DNA of 64,000 nt from Cepaea nemoralis (GCA_014155875.1 JACEFZ010002074.1:1-64000), one strand, 5' to 3'; positions 44,351-55,862 are shown, numbered from the stretch's first letter. The notes: generated from the sequence alone by a model not told the origin. Numbers and translations: made by a program.

Positions 44351-45733
44351 TCATCCTGCATGCACTGCTGATCCTGCCTGAACTGTGTGACCATATATTA
44401 AGACCGGCTGACCGTCTTTTTTAAAAAGAGGTTTAAATCCACTACAATGTTCAATATTAAATGTCTCGATCACTTGGGCTGCAATAGAGTGCTCAGTTTC
44501 TCCCATCGTACACTCATAGCTGAAATGATTCTTTTTTCCACATTTGAAACAAATGATATTTTTCCTGTTATTCGTTGGCTCACTGGATGGTTGTGCATGA
44601 CACTGTGCTGCCTTATGTCTCCACCTCCAACAATTCCAACATCCGGCATAACTATTTGGACGTCTCTGAAAATTCCCCCTTTTGTATGAGTTATGTCCTG
44701 CTCTGCCAAAATGGTTGCCACGGAAACCATTGTCTTTAGGTCCTTTTCCCTCATATCTTTGTGTTAAATCTACACTTTTTGATCTTGGTCTGATAACTGG
44801 ATTCTGGTCCCGTTTTGTATACGCTGCACAGACTATTTCCTCACTCATTTGTCTACCAATAGAACTGGTTGGATGTGCAGCCATGTAGTTTTGTCCTAAC
44901 TGGGACATTGTGTCTATGTCCTTTGGTTTACGTTCTTCAAAGAAAGCCACTAAGTTTGTATTACATGATGATAAAACCTTGTCCCTGAGCATAAAATCCA
45001 CTAATCTATTAAAGTCCTTCCCAACTTCTGCAAGCTCCATCCATTTATTAAATGTGTTCTTTACTGTATTGACAGAATCTGTAAAATCCTGATTTGTCTC
45101 TGGCACTAATTGTTTGAACTTTGTTCTGTATCCATGCTCAGTTAGGTTGAAATTTGTAAGCAAGCGCTGACGCAGAATAGTATAATTGTTTCTTTATGCC
45201 CCAGGTAAATTAAACATGGTATCTAGGGCCTTTCCCGTTAGATACTCACCCAGCCGCATAGCATATTCTCCTTCTGGAATGCCTAAAGCTTTTGCAGATG
45301 CTTCAAATCTTGCAAGATAAGCTTCAAGGTTGTCTCGGTCCGTAAAATATGGCAATTTCAATCGTTGTGACGACTGCGAAGGTCTTCTGCCTTCCACACT
45401 TTGACCCTTTGATTCTAGTTCTAATTTTGTTAGTGCAATTTGAGTTTCAATCTGAAACTGATGCTTTTGTTTTTCCGTTTCTAGTTTCATTTGTGTCTTT
45501 TTCTCTTCCTGTAGACGCTTGTTTTCCATTTCAGTCTGGCTTTGTTCTCTCTCAGCTAACTTTTCTTCCTGTAGGCGTTTGTTTTCGAGTTCAGCCTGTC
45601 TCTGATTTCTCTCAGCCTGTCTTTATTCTCTTTTAGCCTGTTTTTGTTCTTTTGCTTCTGCAAACTCCTGCAAATCCTTCCCCTTCAGGCCTAGCCGTTC
45701 CCCTGCTTAGATATATTCCATTAAAGTAGGCAT
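44351..45733 (-). pseudogene. gag: Gmr1-like element 1: gag with SCAN-like domain and two CCHC knuckles
   Basis: A single minus frame from MPTLMEYI (45733) to the stop at 44351, broken by three in-frame stops (near 45710, 45625 and 45193). Order: charged coiled-coil with repeated ENKRLQEEK, the segment LPYFTDRDNLEAYLARFEAS, then YRTKFKQLVPETNQDFTDSV and DFMLRDKVLSSCNTNLVAFF, a helical SCAN-like capsid region, and two perfect zinc knuckles CWNCWRWRHKAAQC and CFKCGKKNHFSYEC (CX2CX4HX4C). Vertebrate SCAN domains are thought to derive from Gag of this element group. The overall frame is well kept. Confidence 0.85.
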
Positions 45734-47732
45734 CTTGTACTTGTGGTCATGTTGCTGTCTGTCAGCCAACTATAATATACAGACACTGCTTCTAGTCTTA
45801 TGTACCTTCCATAAGTACGCCACCACTCAGGCTGCACGTAAATTCGTAGTACTAATAATAACACTCTGTACTCACTCAGTCACTCTCTAAGCACTAGGTG
45901 GGGGGGGGGGGTAATTACCTATACTCCCTCGAATATATAACAAATAGCTGTAGAAAAATTCCTGGAAATATTTTTAAACATACATATATACACACGAATG
46001 AATGATAACAATAAGTGATGTCTATAGGACGCTACACGCATAGGCTAGTGACACAAACCAAAAACAAAAACTGATATCTACAAGCCCATGTAAGAGAAAT
46101 TTAGTGCACATAAAAGTCAACAAAACACAATCTAGAGAGGAGATTTAGTCGCAAGAGTTACAATAATAACACATATATACCCAAAGAAACAAACTATCAT
46201 ACGTAAATATAATAAGAAGAAAAGAAAAAGAAAAAAAAAGAATCTCAAATCAATACTATACACAGATCTGACGTTAGACAGAAAAGGACACGGTATATTA
46301 ATCCAAGATCAACACTGCGCCACTGCAGAAAACCCAAATCGACCTTTCGATTTCCTTCCTAGAAAATATACGGTGCACCCAGAAAATTTACTTTTGCCCT
46401 GTCTCACGAACTCCTCGATGAGAGCAAACAAAATGTCCAAATGGTTGGCCGACACAATGAAGTCTTCAGTTTGTTTGAAATAGTTTACAAAATAGCCTGA
46501 AAAATGTCTGTTTGTAAAAGTTGTAACATGACTACAACGGTCGATCCCAAAACGACTTATTGTTTTGTTGAGTGGTTACTCATTCCTTCAAGGGGTGATA
46601 ACAAGTCCCAACTGTCGGAAAAGTTGAAAGTAATAGTAATTATTTAAAATGTACTGTCTCGACACAGTCCGTAACGTTTTTGTACCCTGCTTGTATAATG
46701 TATGTTATGGATTCACGTTAACCGACAAGGTTAACCAGACAAAATGGCAACCAATGTCCAGCGCTTTAAATCTGTATAGTAAGTCCTTTGTGGCAAAGAA
46801 ATGCGACCACTCTTGCGATGACGGCGCTTGATTGACTATTGTAGAATGTTTGCTCAGTGATACGATGACGACAGAAGAACAATTCAACAGAGACGAAAAA
46901 TAAGTCCTGGTTTCGGTGCAAAACATCTTGTTTTTGTAGTTCTACTATGGAATATTTCAGTAATTTTCCATTGTCCACGGCCTTGACCTCGCAGGTCACC
47001 TCAGTCAGTACCTCAGTTCTCTTTATCAAAATAATACACCCTTAATCTGTCTGTAAACTGAACGGAAACTTTTCCGTCATACACAAATACTAATGTTAAT
47101 ACAACCCCATTTGACCGTGGAGACTCACAATTTCCACCAATATTCTTCGCTGATGCGCCCTACCCGTCCTGTTATCTGCGGTGAAACTCTTGACCTGTCA
47201 ACCTGCGACCACACCGTGCGTTGCCCTCAGCACATACACGAACTGTCTCACCACGCACAGGACTTTGCTATGAAATTACTCACTGTCTGTTATCTTTGGT
47301 TTTCCAATCCTGTCTTTATCTCCGACAGCGATACTGTTCACCTGTGCTGACCCGCTCTTGACCTATGAAAAACACCGTGCACCTGTCTTCAACGCGCACA
47401 GGACTGACCCGCTCCTGTCTTAAACAGTTCCAAATTTTTGTCCACACGACTTTTCTGTTATTTTGTGACCAACCTGTGTCCGCTAATCGCCTGTTTCCTG
47501 GGCGATTTCTGCCCGCTTATTTGCCGCGCACTGTCTTTTTTTGATGTACTTTCGTGTAATTGTTTGATTGTGTTGTCGTCTCGGACTTCCAGCGACGAGG
47601 CCTTCATAAAATCTTTATATAGCACTAGGTTACTTGATCGGACATAGCCGCAGAAAGTCTTTACTAAGCGACGAGCTCCCATACATCTGTCTATATCGAG
47701 TTCCTTGACCGAAGATCACCCATATATCTTGC
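45734..47732 (-). other. Leader/untranslated region of Gmr1-like element 1
   Basis: No coding motif. It contains a G run (about 45899-45911) and AT-rich stretches. It lies between the presumed 5' LTR remnant and gag, so it would be the element's long leader. A separate insertion inside it cannot be excluded. Confidence 0.45.
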
Positions 47733-47823
47733 GTGACACATAATCTTTTGTACCAAACTAAGATTGGATTGTTATCTAGGGTCTAATACTTCACTAACTC
47801 ACTGTAGAGTGGAAGCCGGGACA
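47733..47823 (-). mobile_element. Truncated 5' LTR end of Gmr1-like element 1
   Basis: About 90 bp repeat the 42305-42393 sequence (shared TTTTGTACCAAACTAAGATT, TCTAGGGTCTAATACTTC and CACTGTAGAGTGGAAGC). At 47824 it switches to an unrelated plus-strand RNase H fragment, so the rest of the LTR is lost. Confidence 0.65.
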
Positions 47824-47835
47824 CACTTCCTCACC

Positions 47836-48045
47836 TAAACTGACAATTTCCCATTGATGGTGATCGAGAAAGGACAGCCAAAAAACAACAGAATTTACCT
47901 GTGGGCCCTCTTTCTACAGAATTATTCTTTCTCCGTTAAACACATCAAGGGGTCTAAGAACATTTTGGCCGACTTGCTAACGAGACCCTCAGACCTTGCA
48001 GTCGAGCAGATCAACGACAAGACAACAGCGCCAGTCATCTAGAAC
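47836..48045 (+). pseudogene. Gypsy RNase H C-terminal fragment
   Basis: Plus-strand TDNFPLMVIEKGQPKNNRIY, then LWALFLQNYSFSVKHIKGSK and NILADLLTRPSD match the end of Ty3/Gypsy RNase H (TDN.PL ... R...W...LQ.Y.F...HI.G..N..AD.L.R). The stop codon is at 48040-48042, after which no integrase follows. This fits an element whose pol ends with RNase H, as in Gmr1-like elements. It is on the opposite strand to the element next to it, so it belongs to another copy. Confidence 0.85.
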
Positions 48046-49065
48046 GACTACGTAATTAGTGTAAATAGTTAGATTAGATTATATGAAATAGTTAGTTAGA
48101 TAACATTTTATTGTCTAGATTATTTTATTAAAGTTGCACAGTTATAGAATTTTGCCCATAAGTTGAAAATTTAAGGGTTAAATAACATCAAAGTGTTATG
48201 CTGTAGTTAGATTTGGTGAGAAGACAACTTTTATAAATATTTGTTATACTATTTTCTCACGTAAGAAATTACATAAGTTCTAGCATATTTTCTGTTACAG
48301 ATTCCCTAACTATTTAACTAAGTACTCAATGTTAGACATAAGGGAGCTAACACAGCTAGCAATATATTTATTTAATTTGTTGAATTACATTTCTTTAAGT
48401 TAAACATCACTTAAACTAAATTTTCAAAATCTTAAGTTAAGAATTTGAAGTCCCCCTTACTAGTGCCTAGCGCAATCAGACAATTTTGTATATGATGTAT
48501 CTCAGTTAGAAAACTTAATGAAAGTAGGATTGTAATATTATAGTGATAAAACTAAATCAGTTCGTTTTGTCAACTTCAAAACGTGCGTATTTTATTTAAA
48601 TATGACAAACATTTTAAACAATGCATAGTATGAATGACTGAGTGAAAAGAATATAAAACGAAGAGTGAATGCATTAAAACAAGAAGTGTGAATATTGGTG
48701 CACTTTTTTGCACGGGCATTTTTCTAATGATTTGTCTTCGTCTTTTTGTAACTCATGTGAGCGTTCATTGATTTTATATGTGTTGACTTTAGAATTACAT
48801 TGTAACTATGGTTATGTTTTCAAGAATCACAGTTCGGTAACTCATCTCAAAAATTGAGCATAAGCCTTCATTTCTGAGATATAGTGACCTACCTGATGAC
48901 ACTTGGAAACCAATATTACACAGATCATAAACATACATCTATGTTTCTAATTAAAACATACAGTAGTAATAACATAACACGCAATCTCACATAATACGAA
49001 CATATAACGTACAAACACCACTTTCTAAGAAAGGGAGATCACACTTATACAAGAGACACAAGGGA
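48046..49065. other. AT-rich non-coding region, possibly an LTR remnant
   Basis: About 1 kb, strongly AT-rich, without long frames. Because it follows the end of a Gypsy pol, it may contain that element's 3' untranslated region and LTR, but no paired repeat is visible here. Confidence 0.4.
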
Positions 49066-49078
49066 TTAATAATGGTTA

Positions 49079-49240
49079 CGACTACACAAGAGACAGCAGT
49101 CATTTTCCTATCTGAATGTTTCTTAGATGTTCACCCACACAGTCCACGAAAATACAGTTCATCGCTGATGGCAGTGGCAGTCAACCAGAAGCCCAGCCGC
49201 CACGCATTTCTGCATAAGGCAAAAACCGGTCAACTCTGTG
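49079..49240 (-). mobile_element. Inverted head fragment of AACT-tailed SINE
   Basis: CAGTCATTTTCC, TTCACCCACACAGTCCACGA, GTCAACCAGAAGCCCAGC and CACGCATTTCTGCATAAGG match 59034-59152. It is in the opposite orientation to the SINE body at 49458-49726. Confidence 0.7.
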
Positions 49241-49389
49241 ACATAGCCACCTGCCATCACTCCGAACATGCAGTCATGTTCCAAAAACCTCAGGCAGATT
49301 CAAAAGCATTTAGCACGAAACCCACAGCTCACAGTGTCGCACCACGCACTCACTCAGTAGCAGGCGACGGAACCATCAAGCCTCCTTAG

Positions 49390-49728
49390 TCGCCTCTTAC
49401 GACATGCGTGGTAGGCTGCAGTGTTGATATTGTTTGCTTCCCTTATGGGCCCCGGCAACACACGGGAATGACTGCTGATTCCATCAGAGATGAACAGGGT
49501 GTTTCGTGGGGGACTGGTGTGTTGACATTCTGGTGGTGGCATTATGCACAGTGTATCTGTGCGGGCTGTTGTTTGTCGAGACTCCTGTCTTTTCCACTTT
49601 TCACATTGGGCAGTGGGGAGCATTTTGTGTGATATTCACTGGCACAGGAACGGAGCATAATGGGGACGACCCGTTGCTGTGAAGTTGGAACTGCGACTAA
49701 CTAACTAACTAACTAACTAACTAACACA
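49390..49728 (+). mobile_element. AACT-tailed SINE copy
   Basis: From AATGACTGCTGATTCCATCA (49464) to GTTGGAACTGCGACTAACTA it is collinear with the inverse of 58792-59040. It ends in (CTAA)n at 49695-49726. Its 5' part (TAGTCGCCTCTTACGACATG, 49388) differs from the 59-kb copy, so heads have been exchanged or this is a subfamily. Confidence 0.75.
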
Positions 49729-49729
49729 A

Positions 49730-51140
49730 GAGACAATTCTACCAACAAGCGGGAGCTAGAAAGGTGTAAATCAGTGGACATTTCTGGAATAAAGATATCG
49801 AGGTAACATTTTACGGGAGCCATGGATATTATATCCATGATTAGTCTCCGTTAAAAGAGACAAATTGTTTTGGAGCACCAATTTTGGGTGTGTGAAAGGC
49901 GTTGCATGTTATTGGGAAACCATAATTGTAAGACAATATTCCTTGGTCCGTTAACAGCTTCCAGTAGTAAAATGTAGAAGAGTAGTTGACTCTTGGCAGC
50001 ATATCAAGGGTGTGAATCTGCTGATAGACCAGTGGGTGGATACTTCAACAGTGTATCATATCCTTATGAGTCGGATTGATACCCAAGTGGAGTGACTGAT
50101 TAATTCCCACAACTCACTGATGAATTAGTTAAGACTAATTTTATATGCATACACGATATTGTGTCACAATCCTTGGAATGAATTTGATGACACAATACCC
50201 GGGGAGAATGGGAGGAAGTCAGAGTGTTGGGGGAATATGGACAGGACATGGAGATGACAAGGGACCGAATAGAGTTAAGGACTACAGAGATACCGATAGA
50301 CAGGACATGGGTAAGGGCACAGGGATGTCATAAGACAGGACATCTACAGGACGGTAGAGAGATTAGAGACAGGACATCAGTGGGGTCACAGGGATGTCAT
50401 AGACAGGACACCGACAGGAAAAGACCTATTAATATGAGGGGACATAAGTTCACGGGACGCTGTCCTGAACTGACCAGACGGCATTACACTGAACGACCCA
50501 ACACAACACGGGCGGACTAACGCACTACGTGACTGTTGAGACAGCCCGGGTTGTCACGAGAGACACGTGGTCAAGTACCACGAGACGAACCGACCAGTTT
50601 GGAAACGTCAGACGGGACTCAGACAGTTTTAGAGGAAGGACGTTTTGTGTTCTGGAGCGAGTGTATAGCTTTTGCGAGAGTGCTAGTTGAAGATAGCGAG
50701 AAATTGAGTGTAGGGCTTGTGTAATTGGCTGAGTGCTATAAGTGTTCGTAAGGCGGCATATTGTATATAATGATTTCACCGCCTTGTGTGTATATTGTGA
50801 CAATGATCAGGTTCTCCTGAATAAAACTGTGTATACCATACGTACGACTGATGTCTTCGTGAGTGCGTATGAAGGATTTGAATACCTGTATGTATGTAAG
50901 ACGCTGACACATAGTGATCAACCAACGTAAGGCGGCCTTGTGCAAGCAGAAAGACATGTTAGTCAGTTTCAAATTACCGTGGTAGACAATCGACATTACT
51001 GTGCGAATATGTGTATATGTCAGATTGAAGGATTTATCTAGTTATTTCACTTTATGTGGTGTGATTTCTGCAGTGTGTACCTGACGAGATGCAGCGAAAT
51101 ATGCCAGGCAGTAAATCGTGCAATCTATTGTTTGTGTCTT
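49730..51140. other. Unclassified region with internal repeats and a stem-loop
   Basis: GACAGGACAT-containing words recur at 50240-50420, where a roughly 70-bp direct repeat (shared ACAGGACATC/G and CACAGGGATGTCATA) is visible. AAGGCGG (50750-50756) pairs with CCGCCTT (50779-50785) around an AT-rich loop, and an AATAAA follows at 50820. These are LTR-like traits, but no partner LTR was found. Confidence 0.4.
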
Positions 51141-51149
51141 CGTTATTCA

Positions 51150-52540
51150 AATATAATGATAAATCATCCAATGTAACTGCGAATGCATTTCCCTAGCTGC
51201 TTAGAGCATATTTAAAAGATCATAATAACATGATAGTAATGCCTTGATTGAGCATCACACTTGATAATTATGTTCAAGCATTCTGCGGAATTACAAGATA
51301 TTTAAAAGAAAAAACACTTAGATAAGCAATGAGTAGGGGACAGAAACATCTAATAGTGTTACAAGGGTGATAACTTGAAATTGTGTTTTAAAAAAAAATT
51401 ATTTACTAGCGATGATAAAATAAAAACCAACTTAAAACTTCTCAAATATTCTATTAGAAATAAAGCAATCGCTACAGAAGTAAACTTTATTAATGCACAA
51501 TACAACTCTTTTAGTATTCTTAGAGAAAATGTTTTAAATAATTATATACTTACATTTTATAATTGCATTTTTAATCACACATTTATTTCTTAAACGTTAT
51601 TTGTAAACTTTCAATGTAAGCATCCATATAGTTAACTGTTTATATCAGGAAGATTTTTTCACCGGCCTCCTAGGGCCACAAATTTAAAAAAAAAGGGAAA
51701 GAAAATTAACCATGCTTCCGACACACCCATCTGGAGATCATCTGCCACATCCTGCACCTATCTTCTCTTTGGCCTTCCTCTCCTCTCTTCCCAGGCATAT
51801 ATAACCCTCCGTTATTGTTCTCTCCAAACATTCGTGACGTTTCCATCCATCCATCCATCATGAGCCATGCCGATAAGCGTGGGCAGTCATGTTCTGCCAT
51901 CTCACCAGAGTCGTGGATCAGCTCCGTGTTTCTGTCTCGACCATGCCATGTGGCCAAGCCATCCAGGTATTTAATTCTTGGTCTTCCCTTTGGTCTCCTC
52001 CCTTCGATCTTGCCAGTTGTCACCAAGTTCTCCAATTCATTTCTTCTCATAACATGCCCAAAAAATGTTTACTGTCTACGTCTAATGTCTCTAATCAGTT
52101 TACGATCTTCATTTGTTTCTTGGAGGACTTGTTCATTTGTCTTTCTGTCTGTCCATGGTATTCTTTACATTTTCCTCAGAAACCACATTTCTACAGCCAT
52201 CAGCTGTTTTTCAGCTTGACTGCTTATTTGTCCACGCTTCACATCCATACAAAAGTATACGGTCTATGTAGCACTTCAACGCTCTTTTTCTCGTTTCAAT
52301 TGATATCATTTTATTGGTCAGTACGTTTTTCATCTTGCAAAATGCTACTTTCGCAATGGCAATTCTTGTTCTAATCTCTTCAAGGCATCTCCCATCAGAT
52401 GTTATGACTGTGCCCAGATAACTGTATCGATACACTTGCTTAAGAATCTGCCCATTTACTTGTATTTTACGCCCATTTACGTTTCAAGTGACCAAAATAT
52501 ATCATTTGTCTTTGTTTTGTCGTCTTTAATAGCCAACCCT
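51150..52540 (-). pseudogene. Composite LINE, copy 5: 3' region
   Basis: 51150-51690 AT-rich segment, then LINE-2 3' end with frames carrying RRNELENLVTTGKIEGRRPK and RYSYLGTVITSDGRCLEEIR, then GHLKRK-type RTE C-terminus. At 52531-52540 the sequence reaches AGCCAACCCT, the target duplication of the LINE-B insertion, and it resumes beyond that insertion at 55863. A short duplication (ACGCCCATTTAC) sits at the LINE-2 junction. Confidence 0.85.
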
Positions 52541-55500
52541 CATCTCATCTCATCTCATCATGTTCCTCTTGTACCTTGCGGTGTCGAGGTGAAGTATAAA
52601 CTTCGTGAGAGTGCCCGGTTATGGGCTTCGTATATCGACATTCCCATGGATTCTGTTATTCCCTCCGTCCAGCGTTTACGTGGTCGGCCTCTTCCTCTGT
52701 TTCCATCTGGTCTGTACGTCATTGCTTGTTGTGGCATGCTGTTGACTGGTAGCCTACTTGCATGGCCAAACCATTTGACTTGCTGCTTTCTAATAAAATC
52801 TAGAGCAGCTTTAACCCCCACTTTAGTCCTGATTTCTTCATTTCTGATCTTATCTCTTCTTGATACGTTGAGTATTCTTCTCAGGAACCTCATTTCTGTT
52901 GTTGTGATTTTTCTTTTCTCTTTTTCTGTCATTGTCCAGGTTTGGCATTGGTAGCACAGAGTTGGTAGGAAGATTGTGTTGTAAAGTGCTTTCTTAGTAG
53001 TTATTGATACATGTTTGTTCTTTAGTATTGGTGCCATTTGTCCAATGAGTTGATTTGCCTTATTGCACCTATTTTCGATCTCGTCTTCTGATCTGCCATT
53101 TGATGATATTATACTTCCTAGGTACTTGAAGCTCTTTACTTGTTTCAAGGGATGTTCGTTTAGGTGAATTGTTGCTGTTTGTTCTTCTTTAGTTATAGTC
53201 ATTACCTCTGTTTTGCTTGTGCTAATTTTCATGTTATGTTCCCTACACATTTCGTTTAGACTATTCATGTGGTCTTGTAATTCAGCTTCTGATTTTGCTA
53301 TTAGTGCTTGGTCGTCCGCAAACAGGAGTTCTCTAATGGTTAGATTTGCAGATGGTTCTTCTTCTGTGTTCTCGTCATGCGGTATTCTTGCTGTCTCTGC
53401 TTGGCTGGTTTCTTTACATATGTTGTCTATATATGTTATGAACAAGAGAGGGGACAGGACACAACCTTGTCGTACTCCAGATCTTATGGTGAAGGGTTCT
53501 GAGTGTCCTCCAGTTGCTCTCACTATGCATTCACTGTTGTCGTATAAACTTCTACATAGGTTTGTTAGATGTGTACTCACTCCATATTGTTTAAGGATTT
53601 CCCACAGCTTGTTTCTATCTACCCTATCAAATGCCTTTTCTTGGTCAACAAAGGCTAAGTAGAGTGTTTCATTGAATTCAATTGATTTTTCTATAAGTTG
53701 TCTAAGAGCAAAAATGGCGTCTGTGCATCCTTTGTTTTTCCTAAATCCAAGCTGCGTTTCGCTTAGCTGGGGTTCTAAAGTAGTTCGTAATCTTTTTTCA
53801 AGAATTTTGCAAAATATTTTCCCAGTATGACTCAACAGTGAAATGCCTCTGTATTGTGTGCAATCTCTTTTGCTGCCTTTGTTTTTCCAAATTGGGATAA
53901 TTATGGCGTTTCCCCAGTCTCGTGGTGTCTGTTGTTCTACCCAAACATGGTTGAATAGTCTATGTAGCCAAGCTGTTCCTACTTCCCTTGCTGCTTTAAT
54001 TAGTTCATTTGGTATTTCATCCTGTCCTGGTGATTTGTTCAATGGGGCTAATCTGATGGCTTCTATAATTTCTTCTTTTAGTATGTCTGGTTCTAGTTCC
54101 TCGGTGACATCTGTGTAGGTCTCTTGAATTCCTGTGACATCTGATGGGATGTTGAGAAGTTGTTCGAAATACTGCTTCCATCTTATTAGGATGTGTTTTT
54201 GTTCACTTATTGGTTCTCCATTTTCGCTGTTAATTATTTCAGTTGGGTCAAAGGGTACTCCTCTGGTTCGCATTGCACTTATCTTTTTGTAGAAGTTTCT
54301 GGTTGCCTCCTTGTAGTTTTTATTTAGGGTTTCTCCATACTCTTCCCAGTCTTTCTGTTTTTCCCTCTTTACTATTCTACTCACATGTCTTCTCGATATT
54401 CTGTATTCTCTGTAATCACATTCCTGTTTGCTCTTCAACCACTTTTTATATTTTTCCTTTTTTTCTTTTACCGCTTTCTTTACTTCTGCGTTCCACCAAC
54501 TTGTTATTTTCTTTATCCGTGTTTTGCGTTTTTTCGTGGTTCCGCATGTTATTTTTGCAGTATTTAAAACGCTTGATTTGAACGTCTCCCATTCTTCTTC
54601 CACTGTTTTTCTTTCCGTAGGTAATTTTACAAAGAGTTCAGTTAGTTCTTTCTCATAATTTTCCCTTACTGCCTCGTCTTTAAGGTTTTTTAAGTTTACT
54701 GATTCGCATGGCATGTATTTTCCTGCTTTTTGTTTTCTTCTTCTAATGGTTCTTATTGTGGCAACGACTGCTTTATGATCTGTGTTTATACTGAAATTGG
54801 GCACTGCTCTTGCATCTAATATATTTCTCTTTCTGTTATTTCTTGTTAATATAAAATCAATTTGGCTTTTAGTATCTAGATTGTTCCATTTATACCAGGT
54901 GTATACTTGCGAATCTTTATGTTTATAGAATGTGTTTGTTATATAGAGATCGTGTTGGCTGCAAAGCTCTATCAGTCTACTTCCGTTATCATTCCTTTCA
55001 TTTTGCTGATCTCCAAATGCTCCCAGGTGTTTTTCTATGCCCCCTCTGTTATGTCCTAGTCTTGCATTGAAGTCTCCCATAACTATGATGTTGTCCTGCT
55101 TATCTATTTTATTTAGCACATCATGTATGTCTTCGTAGAAGTCCTCACATTCTTGCTCATTATTGTTTGCATTACATGGTGCGTATATCTGTACATATGT
55201 TGTGATTGTTTGTTCTTTTATTCTCACTGTTATGATTCTTTCTGATATATATTTTATTTCTAGTATTGCTCTTGCTAGCTGTGGTTCGATGACTATTCCC
55301 ACACCGTGTCTTGCCCTTTCTTGCTGTTCTACTCCAGAGTAAACAAACGTGTAACTGCGGTGGAGCTCCTTGCATCCTTTCCCTTTTGTTCTGGTGTCCG
55401 CTATTCCCATCAGACCAATATTCCTCTTCTCCATTGTTTCTATAAGCTCTTCTTCTTTACTATTGAAACCACAGACGTTCATTGTGCCTATTTTTTGAAT

Positions 55501-55862
55501 CGCTGATCTATCTCGTAGTCCGTTAACATTGCCGGGTCGATAGCCGTTTGGGTCAGTCCGTTTATACTTCTTAGTTTTTCTACGAGCAGTATGAAGATCC
55601 CCTGCCGGCTTGCTAGGCCAGTCGCAGGTTTAGGACACTAATCTGACCACAGGGAGTCCATCCCCTATGGCGAGCCATAGCCCCGTTAGCCCATGACCTC
55701 GCGGTCATGGTTGCCCGGTCTGCACCACGTGGAGGTGGGGGTTGACTTGTGTAGTCTGCGGGTCATCGGCAGGCTACTAATTTTCGCTCTTCACCCCTCC
55801 TGGGAGAGGCTAGCCGATCCTAACCCTGCTGGCTGCAGGGCCAGGCGCATTCCACACCTTAG
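52541..55862 (-). mobile_element. Full-length LINE-B insertion with 10-bp target duplication
   Basis: The 3,322-bp element is flanked by perfect AGCCAACCCT copies (52531-52540 and 55863-55872). On the minus strand it has a roughly 380-bp 5' UTR, one long ORF and a short GATGA tail (plus CATCTCATCTCATCTCATCA at 52541-52560). The empty site is visible in copies 3 and 4 (AGCCAACCCTCTTCAATATT). Perfect duplications and an open ORF mark it as the youngest insertion here. Confidence 0.95.
52558..55482 (-). CDS. LINE-B endonuclease-reverse transcriptase, intact 974-residue frame
   Basis: One uninterrupted frame encodes an APE-type endonuclease (about 1-240) and reverse transcriptase (about 470-800), without RNase H or a separate ORF1, as in RTE-type LINEs. 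Endonuclease: YVQIYAPCN (97-105), VMGDFNARLG (134-143), KSQIDFILTRN (205-215), TDHKAVVA (234-241). The metal-binding Glu segment reads GIADTRTKGKG, with Asp29 in its place. RT: KSPGQDEIPNELIK, LAFVDQEKAFDRVD (Asp613), RSGVRQGCVLSPLLF and FADDQALI (Asp723, Asp724). Thumb: VKSFKYLGSI. The C-terminus has VKWFGHASRLP and RGRGRPRKRW. The ATG at 55482 falls inside the first endonuclease strand (GTMNV where GTWNV is usual); the frame stays open 49 codons upstream to a TAA at 55630-55632, so the true start is uncertain. It would reverse-transcribe its own RNA at nicked DNA. Confidence 0.9.
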   Translation of the reverse strand: MNVCGFNSKEEELIETMEKRNIGLMGIADTRTKGKGCKELHRSYTFVYSGVEQQERARHGVGIVIEPQLARAILEIKYISERIITVRIKEQTITTYVQIYAPCNANNNEQECEDFYEDIHDVLNKIDKQDNIIVMGDFNARLGHNRGGIEKHLGAFGDQQNERNDNGSRLIELCSQHDLYITNTFYKHKDSQVYTWYKWNNLDTKSQIDFILTRNNRKRNILDARAVPNFSINTDHKAVVATIRTIRRRKQKAGKYMPCESVNLKNLKDEAVRENYEKELTELFVKLPTERKTVEEEWETFKSSVLNTAKITCGTTKKRKTRIKKITSWWNAEVKKAVKEKKEKYKKWLKSKQECDYREYRISRRHVSRIVKREKQKDWEEYGETLNKNYKEATRNFYKKISAMRTRGVPFDPTEIINSENGEPISEQKHILIRWKQYFEQLLNIPSDVTGIQETYTDVTEELEPDILKEEIIEAIRLAPLNKSPGQDEIPNELIKAAREVGTAWLHRLFNHVWVEQQTPRDWGNAIIIPIWKNKGSKRDCTQYRGISLLSHTGKIFCKILEKRLRTTLEPQLSETQLGFRKNKGCTDAIFALRQLIEKSIEFNETLYLAFVDQEKAFDRVDRNKLWEILKQYGVSTHLTNLCRSLYDNSECIVRATGGHSEPFTIRSGVRQGCVLSPLLFITYIDNICKETSQAETARIPHDENTEEEPSANLTIRELLFADDQALIAKSEAELQDHMNSLNEMCREHNMKISTSKTEVMTITKEEQTATIHLNEHPLKQVKSFKYLGSIISSNGRSEDEIENRCNKANQLIGQMAPILKNKHVSITTKKALYNTIFLPTLCYQCQTWTMTEKEKRKITTTEMRFLRRILNVSRRDKIRNEEIRTKVGVKAALDFIRKQQVKWFGHASRLPVNSMPQQAMTYRPDGNRGRGRPRKRWTEGITESMGMSIYEAHNRALSRSLYFTSTPQGTRGT

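Noticed and set aside
47854..48042. Short host protein
   Set aside because: The HIKGSKNILADLLTRP text identifies it as the end of Gypsy RNase H.
54243..54581. Phe/Leu-rich plus-strand frames suggesting membrane proteins
   Set aside because: They are antisense shadows of the Lys-rich linker of LINE-B.
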